64,000 nt of DNA from Xestospongia muta (taxonomy: Eukaryota > Porifera > Demospongiae > Haplosclerida > Petrosiidae): assembly GCA_963693285.1 (NCBI GenBank), contig OY848920.1, forward strand, positions 2,679,135 through 2,743,134. The letters are read 5' to 3'. Each line of letters opens with the position of its first letter. Position 1 is the first letter of the stretch. Under the pieces are notes generated by a model. The model saw nothing but the letters and a program-made list of their open reading frames with translations. It did no database searches and had not been told where the DNA came from. A program made the position numbers and the translations under genes. Below are positions 1 through 16,040 of this stretch, one piece after another.

Positions 1-19
1 CTCCCTCATAGTTTAAATT

Positions 20-200
20 ATCAGACATAAACTACAAAGAGTACTTTTCGGCTTCCATTTGACTTTATACATATTGAGTTAGACCAGTTTTGGCTTTGTG
101 GTAACTTATTGTGGTAATTGGGCTTACATCATATTGATGAGATTATGGTAACAAAGACAACAGTTGAAATGACAAAATATTATTTTAAGTGTACCAGACT
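20..200. repeat. Dispersed repeat shared with 49240-49385
   Basis: About 170 bp (cataaac..acaaagagtact through gatgagattatggtaa and ttgaaatgacaaaa) recurs at 49240-49385 in the same orientation with substitutions and indels. The 49-kb copy contains a perfect 18-bp-arm hairpin that is only partly kept here. Confidence 0.6.
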
Positions 201-910
201 ATGTAAACAAGATGGAAACTAGGATAATAATATTTATTGTTTTACTAGTGAACAATTTAAAACTGTTTTATCAAAAGTATAGTACTAATATAATTTGTAA
301 TATCATCTCTCACTTTATTATATAAACTGATCAATAGTTCTTCTCGAATAGCTTTGGAAATATTAAGTGAAAATAATGAAGATATAACAGTTGATCAAAC
401 CATTTTCCTATTGTCTACTATTGTTAATAACCAGTTAAACCAGTCAGCAGAACCTGTTTAAATTAATTTCACAAGAGTATGTACAATATAATGTAGTTAA
501 TTACAAATTGTGATATTATTATAGTATTTAAATGTTGTTATTAATAATGTACTGACAAACAAGTCTATTCCTAATAATGAGGTAAGTTTATAATTGATTA
601 CTGGTAATTACATAAATAATTACAGGATAAGAAGCGATCTATCGGTAGTCAACTCTTCCTAACCATAGATCTATTTGCACTATATCTTTATAATACTACA
701 GGACTACAGATGATGAGAGATACTGCTGGTAGATTTATATACATTAATTGCTTACTTTATGACTCTTATATGTAGCATTTATTGTCAAAGAGATTATAAC
801 TATAACTGGTCCATTTCAAGCAATATCTATTAATAATAATTCTATTAAATTACCTCCTGATATATTTGATAATCTGCCGGTTAAAATAGCTTCATTTTAC
901 CAATAACATA
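187..910 (+). pseudogene. Partial dead copy of the adhesion GPCR (HRM/GAIN part)
   Basis: This segment aligns by eye with 3605-4330 of the intact receptor gene (its exons 5-9 and their introns). It is broken: the Trp codon of the HRM exon is TAG (near 222), a Ser codon is TAA (near 459), and similarity stops after the text matching 4328. Introns are retained at matching positions, so it arose by genomic duplication rather than retroposition. No GPS or membrane part follows. I see no other gene in 910-1814. Confidence 0.75.
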
Positions 911-1214
911 TTTGAAGTATCAAGTTTAAGCAATACAACAAAACTATAGGAAGTTCTTAATTGAAACTTTTTAGACATGTCATTGCTGATCTCATTGTTG
1001 TACCATTCTTCTCAACTTGTGTATTGCATCATTTGGTTGGCTAAAAGTGAAATTCAACTAAGATAATATAACTTGTATGCTTTGTGTCGTGTTTACTTTT
1101 TATCACATCTATGTATAACAAGATGTTTGATTTAACATTGATTCCTCTGTGTTCATGAAGTGTACCAACTAACCTGAGCCTGATCATAAAGCTGCAAAAT
1201 TGTTTTGTTAACAT

Positions 1215-1447
1215 ATGTGACCTGATTTGTGAAAAGGGACCACTTCTATTAAAATATCTAAAAAACATGTAGATGCTGTGTACACAACCATATATTTTCA
1301 ATGGATGTTTACTATGTTATATCTCAGTTTCAAAGTAATGGTAACTTAAATGCAAAATTTAGTAAGCACTCTATTAAAAAATTACTTACGTACATGTAAA
1401 TGTTTTTAAAAGGTTTGATTGAAGTGGTCCCTTACTGCAAATTTGTC
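1215..1447. mobile_element. MITE copy a (gtgacctgattt / aagtggtccc inverted ends)
   Basis: The left end reads gtgacctgatttgtgaaaag then ggaccacttct. The right end reads gaagtggtccc then ttactgcaaattt, which is the approximate reverse complement. The same end sequences bound segments at 4603-4829, 54648-54885 and 55037-55232. No coding capacity. Boundaries are approximate. Confidence 0.55.
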
Positions 1448-1814
1448 AACACTCATAAAATTACAGAACAATATTTATGTACTACTTAAGAAGATACATA
1501 TGCGTAAGTATTTAGATCAATCTGATGAATGTCAAAACTTTGATCTATATATGCAAACATCATCATTCTAATATCTAATCATAAATGATATAAATTTTTA
1601 GAAGATTCTGTAACCAATGTGGACAATGCTGATCTAATCTTTTCAATGTTAATATACTTATAAGGAAATATAATGTAATAATGACGTTCTACAAGGAAGT
1701 TATGAATATTAATCATTTTTTGTTGGCTTCATTCTCGTTGTCGTCAAGTTATGATAGTAGATATTACATAATCAGTTGACAATTCTCTACATTCTTGCCG
1801 TTATTGAGCTAGTC

Positions 1815-6507
<4,693 letters not shown>

Positions 6508-7485
6508 ATATTGTCTTTTAATGAAGAATTTTTTGTAGTTATCTGATTACATTAATATTTTTTATCGTAAAATTTAATACTAATTTTAGTTGCCTATACT
6601 ATGCAAATTTACCAAAAATATTCATTGAAATTTATATGCTAAATTATTAACTTCATGAGTTAAAATTGATGGGAGTGACTTAGTATTATAATAAATACGT
6701 TAAATTTAAATATGTGTAGTTACTAGTTGTTTAATAGTATGTTATCGAGCAACTCCAAATAAAAAGTACGAGGCATAAAAAAGTTAGCAGTACTTATATC
6801 AGCTCTGCTTGTATGGACTCCCTTTATATAGTAAAGACTTTTAAAATTCAACAAGTACTATACCAAGTATATCCCATGGCCACCTCATATACCACACATA
6901 GATAAACAGATGAATGGATTGATAGATAGATTGATATTTTAGTAATATTTAGTGTTAAGATACGGAGTACATGCAGTGCCTTTAATTGTAGTACTAACAT
7001 ATGTAACATATCAAAAATAGACATAAATGTTTATATACATGTTTACAGTAAGGAAATATTATATGCATCTATGAACATATTCAACTTCTAATATATATGT
7101 CTACTTGTCTCTTGTTAGTCCAAATCTGTTAATACTCAGTTAGTACAATGATATATATTACAATGTATATATATACATATATATTTGATTATAGGAGAGG
7201 GTCTCTACTCATTAATGTCATAGTGGATGTATCAAGGTCAACCACTACTAAGATGTGGCCTGGAATTAAAATGCATTTAATTTAATATTAAAAAATATGT
7301 TTACACTATGAATAATTAAGGACGATGTATTATTTCTTACATAATATTATATCATAGTTAACAGAAAGTCAGACTAACTAATATTTTATTTGTGTGAAAT
7401 TGAAAAATTTTAATGTTATGATAAGACTTCTATATGCCTTATATTAACTAGTAGTGTAAACATATGGTTGTATATATCTGAAGTA
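6508..7485. other. Intergenic, no gene seen
   Basis: AT-rich sequence 3' of the receptor. I see no convincing exon, RNA gene or repeat family member here. Confidence 0.5.
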
Positions 7486-7489
7486 TCAA

Positions 7490-7725
7490 TTAGAATTTCA
7501 AGATTTCTCCTTCACATGCAAAGAGATCAAGTGGGCAAAGATATATTACTGGTGCTCTCACAAGACCAGCTTTAAAATAGCACAAAAGTTCTATTCTTGG
7601 CATGAACATTGTAAGTCCCTCTAATTAAGAAACATTGGAGTGACACAGAGGCAACTAGTGTCAATCATTAATCTAATGAAGTATTGACTAGTCCCTTTCT
7701 TGTCTCTTCTGAATAAAAGTATTGT
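7490..7725 (+). pseudogene. Relic of DNRLRE-TM gene exon 1
   Basis: The text tttcaagatttctcc, gggcaaagatatattactgg, caactagtgtcaatc and gactagtccctttcttg follows, in order, the ectodomain exon of the intact gene at 9194-10671 and its copy at 56526. Many substitutions and indels destroy the frame. It is in plus orientation, opposite to the neighbouring intact gene. Confidence 0.7.
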
Positions 7726-8339
7726 TGCTTGCTACTACCATACAATGTAATGTAACACTATTTACTAATGATTCATGCAGCTGGATAATATAATGGAACT
7801 TAATATTTTGCATCTTGTAATTGGAAATCCAGAGATCTAACTACAGAATTTTGTCTGAGTTACTTATGAAATCAAGGACATGATAAGACAGTTTTTACAG
7901 CTAAAAATAGTACAGGTTAATCTTATGCTAATGTCTTTTGTAGCTACTAGGGCAATGAAGCCAAAACAATTATTTATACTCAATACTGTATTACTGTTTA
8001 ATGTACACTATGTATTGTTAGTGATATTTGCATTGTTTTCTCAATATTCAATATCACATTTTTTCTTAAACATGCTACAGTATATATATCAATGAAATCA
8101 AATATACCTTTGTACATACAATGTTACAATATTATATTTATATGTATTTATCCTAACAAACTTTGGTCTTATTGTAGATATTAACAGAATTAAGTATCTA
8201 TTACAATGATCAAATAAGAAGATGTATGTAAAAGAGCAGATTACAAGTTACGCTATCTTAGTAACTTTAAAATACAACTAACTATTAATATAGAAATGTT
8301 GCTTATGTCATGATATCATAGTGAAAGTTGAAAGTTGAC

Positions 8340-8590
8340 ATATATGTATAATGTATAATGTATGAGAAGCCAAAATATAAGGATGGCATGACATGACTTG
8401 GACAGTATATGACAATTAGTTCAATTATATTAGTATAAACAATTGACTCCCTTCCAATAATCAGAAAACGTATACAGACTATGATTTAGGTACTAGTGCT
8501 GCACATTATATCATTCTACTAACTTCTTCCTGTCAACTATGACATCAAAGTATGTAGGGTATAGTGTCTAATTGATAGTGTAAACATTAA
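8340..8590. repeat. Dispersed repeat also at 57690-57970
   Basis: Shared strings include agaagccaaaatataa, ggcatgac, attagtataaaca and aagtatgtagggtatagt (8548). In the second place they lie just 3' of the DNRLRE pseudogene, so this is probably the 3' flank of the relic at 7490-7725. The rest of 7730-9190 holds no gene I can support. Confidence 0.55.
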
Positions 8591-9193
8591 GACAAATATA
8601 TGTCTGATTATTATGTTAACTTGACTTCCCAAAATATATAATATTAGTCAGTCTGAGTTTAAATTTCTGTCAACTATAATATCATAATATTGCTATCAAC
8701 TTCAAACAAATAATACTAGCCTGACTTCCTTTCAACTAAGGTATCATACTACATAAGGTAGAGTCCCTGATTATTGAAAGTGTAAACAATATTTCTAATA
8801 TTAAATTAAACCTGCCATAACTATGAAAGGCATCTACGTGGTAGACACTGATGCATACCAGGTGATGTTAATAAGTAGAGACTGTACTTAGAGCTTCTCC
8901 TATTGTCAGATAGATATTCACTGTACTATATATCATTGTACTCGCTAATAGAGATAGACAAACAAAAGGCCAAATGAGCTTATATATTGAATGCATTATT
9001 GAAGCATGTTTCCTTCAATAAACATAATAATTACGTCTATTTATCCATACATTTCATAATATGGAAATTATACCACCACCACTTAAAACTATAATCAAAA
9101 TTAATAATTAGGTGATTATATGATTATAATAGTTCATTGACATTAAATAATAGCAGTTCAAAAAATTAGTTATAATGTATAAAATATAGTATA

Positions 9194-10671
9194 TTATTTT
9201 AAAGGTGGAAGATGGGTGGCCCAAGAATTACGGTATCGTGGAGGTTCTTTTCTTCGAAAACCAATTTCCTTTTTCTCTTTGCCTATTTCATTTGGTCTAA
9301 AATTGGTAGCCACGGGTTGTACAGGAACATTAGGTGCTGTATATGGTGGAGGGTCAGGTTGTGTATCCTGAAAGCATAAATATGGAGCTGTGGCTACAGT
9401 TGATTGTATTTGAGATGCATCTACTATTGTTGATGCTACATTAGCAGTAGAAACAGTGTCAGAATTAGTGTTATTTATTGTATATTGTCCCACCATCCGT
9501 GTCTCGCCTCTACTCTGTTTGGTTCTACACACTAATGGACATACACATGTACATAAAGTGTTAATATAACAATTCATTACTAAATAATACTGACCTTTAA
9601 ATATTAAAATGACCATAATAATTAAGATTGCAACTATTGGCACAGATAAGAAGGTGATACTAATAGTAATACCCACAATAGCTCCATCACTTAATACTAA
9701 AATAAGAAAAGAGATATAAAAAATCCCAGTATTCCATTGCTTACTACTAGCTCCACTAGTAGGGGCAGTAGGTATTGTTGGTCCATCTGAGTTAACAGAT
9801 AGTCCTACAGTTGATGAAGGTCTATGTATATTTGTTGCAGTGGATGTAGGCAGCAATGAATGTGCTACTATAGGATAAAAATGTTTTCATGAAATCTAGT
9901 AATACATTACTTACTGGAAATACATGGTAGAGTTGTTGCAGTAGGTCTAGCCAGTAATGAATGTACTACTGCTTTAGAAGAATTGTCTTCATTGTTATCA
10001 CAAAGAACATTAACATAAGGTTTACCAGTAGTACGCTCTCGACTGAAGAAACGGATATCTCGTCCTTTTTCATTTTCATTTGTTGCCCAGACTAGGACAC
10101 CATAGTTAGGCTCTCCTGATTTCCAATTAAGAGATGCCTCAGTAATATTAAACTCAATATATACTCTTCCTGGTTGATTAGGACATAATATCACATTATC
10201 TTGTACATAAGTTGCAGCATCACTTCCATTCAGAGCTAAGAAGGGACTAGTCCATGGTATACCAGATTGACGATTGATACTAGTTGCTTGCGTCTCACTC
10301 CACTGTTTCTTGATTTGACGTACTTGAAGTGTTCTTGCAATAGATGGAACTTGTTGTACTGTCATAAAACTTGCCTTATGAGAGTACCAGTAAAATATAT
10401 ACATTTTTGCCCAAATGATCTGTTTACAAGTAGATGGGAGATCTTGAAATTGCAATAGCATTCTTTTCTTAGGAAAACCTGGATGCTTTGCAACGATTAA
10501 AAAGTCGTAAAAGTTATAATTTGAGCTGTCTTCAATGAAAACATCTTGAGTTGCTTCAAGTTTATAAATGTAGCCATTACCAGTGTCTATTTGTGCATTA
10601 GTAACACTGGAAGAGCTTAGCAGAAACATGATTACACTTGCAGTGAGAGCTCCAAATGAGCACGCATTCAT
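9194..10671 (-). CDS. Secreted-ectodomain single-pass membrane protein, DNRLRE-like domain plus PPxY cytoplasmic tail
   Basis: Three minus-strand exons: 10671-9915, 9867-9745 and 9696-9194. Both introns enter at phase 1 and are 47 and 48 nt; the total is 1383 nt (460 residues). Order: signal peptide (MNACSFGALTASVIMFLLSS); a beta-rich domain with EATQDVFI, FLIVAKHPGFPKKRMLLQF and YVQDNVILCPNQPG, which fits the DNRLRE/CBM96-like fold seen in microbial wall-associated proteins; a Ser/Thr stalk with a small repeat (HSLLARPTATT / HSLLPTSTATN); one TM segment; a Cys cluster (CTCVCPLVC); and a Pro-rich tail with PPPY and PPRY. PPxY motifs bind WW domains (for example Nedd4-type ligases); that use here is inference. 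Related broken copies lie at 7490, 26400, 29590, 34603, 56526 and 63300. Extracellular ligand unknown. Confidence 0.75.
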
Positions 10672-10761
10672 TTTCTTGTCTAGGACTTCAGAAGACGTTA
10701 TTGCAATAAGAGATTAAGAGATTTTTTTGTAAAAGTGACTTCACTGTAGTTTGATCATAGA

Positions 10762-10788
10762 TTATATAGACTTACGTCATCCAATTGG
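10762..10788 (-). promoter_or_regulatory. Core promoter of the DNRLRE gene: CCAATTGG, CRE-like site, TATA box
   Basis: Read on the minus strand: CCAATTGG (10788-10781), ATGACGTAA (10780-10772), TATATAA (10768-10762), about 90 bp before the ATG. The three elements are kept in the same order and spacing upstream of the paralogue (56409-56435). Confidence 0.6.
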
Positions 10789-10790
10789 AA

Positions 10791-10893
10791 ACGCCCACAA
10801 ACATCCGGTACACTCTTTGATCTAGAATGTACAAGTAAATATGAAAACGCCCACGAACATCCGGTACACTCCTTGATCTAGAATGTACAAGTA
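10791..10893. repeat. 56-bp tandem duplication upstream of the DNRLRE promoter
   Basis: acgcccacaaacatccgg through acaagtaaatatgaaa (10791-10846) is repeated from 10847 with two or three differences. The 56-kb paralogue has one copy, so the duplication is specific to this locus. Confidence 0.8.
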
Positions 10894-10989
10894 TGCTTGC
10901 TATAATAACTAAACCATAATCCTTTGATTTTGATTTTTAAAATAATAAATCTAGTATAATAAACAAGACTATACTAAACCAACACAACA

Positions 10990-11935
10990 TTACTAATTAT
11001 TTCACAGTCAACTGAATTAATTGTAAAGCTTTCTTTAAATCTTTACACCCAAAGGTATAAGTAATTATATACACATTCCACTAGATTTACTATAATCTAT
11101 AAACAGCTACACCAATGAAATTAGCTTAAAACAATGTAGTTCGATTTATTAATCATATTTATTTTAAAATATTTTAGCAATAACATTGCTAATGTGTTTA
11201 AAAGGTTTTAGAAATAAATAAAAATTAATGATTCAATCACTTTAAGTTAACTTTTGTTAAGCAATTACTTCACATAGCACAATGCTACCTTAATTGTGAC
11301 CAATTCAGAACTCTTATAAACGAATATGTACTTATAAGTGTACATATATACATCACATGATGGTGTTCATCAAGTTATCAATTTATACCCTCAGTTAGGG
11401 TCCTATATAAATATTCAATTAGTATCAGTCAACTTAGGAGCATTTATTCAATCTGGAATATATGCCAATGAATATTAAATTAAGCATGCACTATTTAATA
11501 TTTAAGTTGTTGTTAGTATTTAGTCATTACACTGCAAAAATTGAGTTGTTACCACAACAACCTTAACAACCATAAGGAGATAGTGGATTGTTCCCAGAAC
11601 ATGAATGAAATGTAGTGGGTTGCTAAGGGTTGTCACACATGCAAACTGTTTGTTGAAAAGTGTTAGTATATGATTTTAAGGCAAGTTATTGAGCAGCAAG
11701 TCAAGATTTACACATATATTTCCATTGAAAGAGTTCAAAACAAGTTATGACTGTATATATAATATTAACTAATTATCTTTTAATAATAGCAATATTTGTT
11801 ACAATGTTATTGAATGTAAACAAATATTTACAAAACACAAAAAAAGCATGTTACAAAAAGAAGAAAAAACAAAACTTACACATACAATGTGCTACATATA
11901 TGAAACTTAGGAACACATACAATGTGCTACATATA
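10990..11935. other. Intergenic, no gene; 35-bp tandem repeat at 11879-11949
   Basis: AT-rich spacer. The only structure seen is a near-perfect direct repeat of acacatacaatgtgctacat plus its following 15 bases (units near 11879 and 11914). Confidence 0.5.
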
Positions 11936-11939
11936 TGAA

Positions 11940-14900
11940 ACTTAGGAACAATAGTTAGCATGGGTGAAGAATGTACATGCAATTGCCTGATAAAATACAG
12001 TGTGGAATGATATCTGTTCAAATTTTCAAGGTCAAATAAAGTGTATGTGGAAGTTGCTTTAATAACATATGTATGATAATGAATGTTAAACTTGACGGTT
12101 GTATAACAGCGACAATATCCAAATGGCTGGTTTCCTCCAATGATGTATATGTGACATAACCTGGCAAACACAGGGTGATCATCTTTGACATCAACTAGAA
12201 GTGTAGCATCTGGTTGATATTTGACACCAGCAATGATTAACCAGTTGGTTCTGAAAAAAATTAAGTAGTGTTAACTGTTACACTCATCAACTTATGGATT
12301 CATGTACCTAACGAAATTCATAGACATATAGACAGGCACAAACACACACGCACACATACATGAGTAGACTACACTATCTATTCCTAATAATTGAAATCAA
12401 ATTGAACTGATAACAAGACAATATGTTGTTTACATGCATAAGCATATACCTGTAACAATCTATTGATTCATCTTGCAGATCATAGGGTCGATCCATAACA
12501 GCAACACTACTCCCTGCACATAAGTATATAACAGCTGAAGAACAAACAACAACTATCAAATATACCTGGGCCAATTTGAAGGTCATCTTGGATTAAGGAA
12601 GTGTTGTCCAAATTATTGTAGCAGGTCATTACTTGATGACGCTTTGCAAGAGTTAGGCTAATGTTTTTGTAATTTCCAATTTTTGTAATTTTTGTAATTT
12701 CCAATTTTTTGAGACAATTTTTTGAAGTATGAATGCTTTGCTTCAAACCTCATGCACCAGTGTCGAACCAGAGGTCCATATCTGAAAAAAGTATTGTTAT
12801 GTTTCATAATAACAATGCAATACATGTAACTATTTGTACATAACGTAGCTTACTTTAGAATGAGCCTTGGCATATGTATACAATAGTGCATTTTTGGGAT
12901 CACACTTGACTGAGGATACAAGTCAAGGAATGCTGTATGATGGTCCTCTATTAAAAGCTTCAGATAACTAACATCATCTTCTGAAATCTCTGGTGCCATC
13001 AAGTAGTCCGTGATCTTCAGCATTTGTAAGTAATTTTTATAGTGATCATCACTCTCAGGAATGAAACTACCAATCATAAAAGGTATGAGCCGCCATAATA
13101 GCCATGCTTGAGATGCTGAATACAATTAAGAAAGAAGTTTTTGATTATGAACCCAGTCAGTATAACATATAGCTTACCTTTTTGCTTTAAACTGGCAGTA
13201 TCACTAACAAGGGTTTGGTGAGGTGCTGGACGATCATTTCATTATATCCCAGCTCAATTCCTTCAATAAAATCATTCAAAGTGGCCAGCTAAATATGTTG
13301 GAAGGATTGTTACCAATGCAAATTAGAATAACATACAGTGAAGTAATGATTGGTGAGCACAGAGTGCTGAAGAAATAACTTTAATTCATATTGCAGACAT
13401 CCTTCCAGGATATCATGCATGACATCTGGTAGTAAACCTTCACAAACATTAAAATACCTTAAGTCCATTAAAACACTTCGTCTAGTAACTCCATGTTTAA
13501 CTGAGTAAGTCCCATCATCATCATTGAGATCATTTAAATGTGATTGGTGCAGTTCAACTGAGCGCAACTGAAACAGCTCTTCTTTGAACTAAATTTTATA
13601 ATAGAACAAAGCGAGTGAGAAGAACAGGGAACTTTAAACTCACAATCTCTTTACTCTCGTCTGCAGTACTTAAGCACTGGCGACAAAAGCGATAAGCACT
13701 GCTTCCTTCTTTGAACTCACCACAAGCACTGCTTGCTGGATTATCTGCTGATATCAAAGCGATTAGCAATGGTACCATATAACTTGATGTTTTCTTCATT
13801 GATCATGAATATATGCCCAGACTCCTGTAAAGGTACACATATCAATACAAAAGGTCAAATTTTACAATATCAAATTTACTAATTTTTTCAAATCATCTAC
13901 AATTGGCTTTAGCACAGAGTCCAATGAGTACTTCTTGATATATTTCTGCTTGCATATTGCCAGCAGCTGTATGTTCCTGACCTTTGACCGATACTTTGGG
14001 TGAAGGTTTGCCAGAGTGAAGTAAAAGAATCCTAAAATATTTTGTTCAATACTAAATGCGTATAATGTCTATACTAACATTACAACATACAATATTTTAA
14101 TAAAAGACTCACCTACATCTACACCGAACTCAAAAATACATGTACATACCTAATTTGTGCTTCGTTCTACTTGATCCTAATGGATTACATAACTTCACAT
14201 CATCGTAGTATACTAACAGTTGCAAAGCATTCTTCCAAACAGAAAACATTTGATGTATCTTGAAGTTTTCTCCATCACAGAAGTCACTAAGAATCCCTGG
14301 AACTCTACTTTCATGGCCTCTCTGAATCTACGAAATAATATAATATTGGCCAGTATATACTCAAATGAAATGATTACTCACTACATACTAATTGTAATCT
14401 TAATTTAACTTACCTCTTCCCAAACAGTGGAATTATTGAGCATCAATTGTAATGTATCCAAAACTGGGATGTAAGTCATTGTTTCACTTGTCTCAACAAC
14501 ACGCCGTTTAGATCCACGTTTCTGAGGCCTTAGTTTGGTTCCTAAAACAATCTCAATTGGATTCTACGGACAAAAAAGTAGATGGAATTTATTAACGATG
14601 TTGATATATATATTCTACATTAGTAATATAACTTGACTTAGGTTATACATGTAAATTCAGAATTACCACCATGTTGAAGTTCTCAGTGAAATATTTCATT
14701 TGTTGTGATTGTGTTTCAAGTCCAGAGAATATTTTCTTCCTTGTAGTGAACTCTTTGGATACTTGTTCAATGGTAAATGTATCTACCTTAGCATCCCTAA
14801 GAACACTTGTTACACGATGGTATGTGTTTTGTAATGATATATCATAAAGTGATTGAATATCAACCATAACTGCATCCATTACTGACAAAGGCAGTTGATG

Positions 14901-15012
14901 AAGCTCTCGTGTCTTGAGTATCCATACAGCTGAAGCTTTCTGCATATCAACTATGCCAGTAGCACCTGTTCCAGGATTAAAGGTGTGGCACTTACTCCTC
15001 CCTCCTATCACA
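11940..15012 (-). pseudogene. Degenerate tnp2-like (DDE) transposase gene with introns
   Basis: Minus-strand exons, 5' to 3': about 15011-14667 (ASAVWILKTRELHQLP), 14573-14414 (ends MLNNSTVWEE), 14327-14150 (LLVYYDDVKLCNPLGS), 14032-13884 (FFYFTLANLHPKYRS), 13825-13634 (ADNPASSACGEFKEG, CRQCLSTADE), 13590-13292 (GLLPDVMHDILEGCLQYELK), 13289-13180, 13122-12853 (LLIEDHHTAFLDLYP, IPKMHYCIHMP), 12780-12500 (RHWCMRFEAKHSYFKK), 12252-11940. The MHDxLEG motif and exon order fit a multi-exon transposase family common in invertebrates and fish; I place it near tnp2/EnSpm, superfamily uncertain. Breaks: a shift between LYGTI and LISADNPAS (near 13740), a shift near 13215, and a 25-bp tandem duplication at 12664-12713. 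A second fragment lies at 55747-56196. Confidence 0.75.
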
Positions 15013-15032
15013 CTGTGATAGGAGGGAGGAGT
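14994..15032. repeat. Perfect 39-bp palindrome
   Basis: Arms actcctccctcctatcaca and tgtgataggagggaggagt (19 bp each, perfect) flank a single C. It sits at the 5' edge of the transposase gene. Far more GC-rich than its surroundings. Confidence 0.97.
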
Positions 15033-15055
15033 TCAGACTATCCTATTGGATACTT

Positions 15056-15067
15056 TGCGCATGCGCA
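15056..15067. promoter_or_regulatory. NRF1-type palindromic site
   Basis: TGCGCATGCGCA is an exact match to the NRF1 consensus known from animal promoters. It lies in a short GC-rich island (15030-15125) just upstream of the transposase 5' end, so it may mark that gene's promoter. No other gene starts nearby. Confidence 0.55.
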
Positions 15068-15129
15068 TAAATTTTTACTGCTGCTAGCGCCAGCACCTGA
15101 CGTGCGATCGCGAAGTTACACCTGCTACA

Positions 15130-16040
15130 GTCACCTGGTGTGCCATATCAGAGATTATTGTAGTTTAACTATTTGTCCAGTAGGAAAATGATACCATTAA
15201 ATTTAAAGATTTGTTAATTATGTAGGTATTTTCTGCAAATCAGTGTATTCATACCTATAATTGTCTTTTATTTGCATTGAATCCTTACATATTCTTCATA
15301 TTTTTTTTTAATTATTAAATTTTGTTCTATTCTTTTTGAAACTACATAAATTGTAGCATTCCACGTTTAAAAGGCAATAATCATATCAAAAACTGATAAC
15401 AAATTTCCATTTGTAAATAAGGAATCTTTAACAGAACAAGTCTTTATATGATTTAGGAGTTTTAGAAAAAACAAAAATAAATGAAAAGTACTAATGAGCT
15501 GGTAAACCCTTCACCAAATTTTTTGGAGATTACCAATTGTTGCTTTTGTAAATTAACTAACTAAGGATTAAGAAAGATGACTCTACCTAGAATAGTTCCA
15601 TTATACACTTCGAAATAAAATAGATAGCATCACTAATTATGATTTTATCAATAGATAGTATATCCTGTAACAGTTCAATAATATTAATTAGGTTTTTATA
15701 CATTACGGGTAGTGGTTCATATTGATGGACTAAGTTACTGAGTGACTAGTGCAACACGATTAGATAATTAACAACACTGTCTAAGAAAAGAGTAGGGAAT
15801 GCTTTAAAAGATAACATCATATTCTATTATAGTAGCGTTCGTGGTTAAGTTATAAATAAATTCATTACTTGTCGTAATACGTACATAGGCGTATAATGGA
15901 CGTTGTCTTGTTCATTTATATAGAATAATTAGGTATAATAATTAATATGTCATCGTGTCATATTTGGAGGTGTGGTTCATCGTGATATCTATAAAAGAAA
16001 GAAATTGGCCAATCTAGTACTGTGTAACGTGATACTAAAT
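15130..16040. other. Intergenic, no gene seen
   Basis: AT-rich spacer between the divergent transposase relic and the protease gene. The protease promoter should lie in its last few hundred bases; a possible TATA-like ctataaaag is at 15986-15995. Confidence 0.5.

Noticed and set aside
12374..12746. Two minus-strand frames with a signal-like start (MTFKLAQVYLIVVVC)
   Set aside because: They cross exon-intron borders of the transposase relic; the real frame there is DDLQIGPG and GSSVAVMDRPYDLQDESIDCYR.
14643..15032. Target duplication of the palindrome at 14994
   Set aside because: I compared the flanks and found no direct repeat of 4 bp or more at the edges, so I do not call it an insertion.
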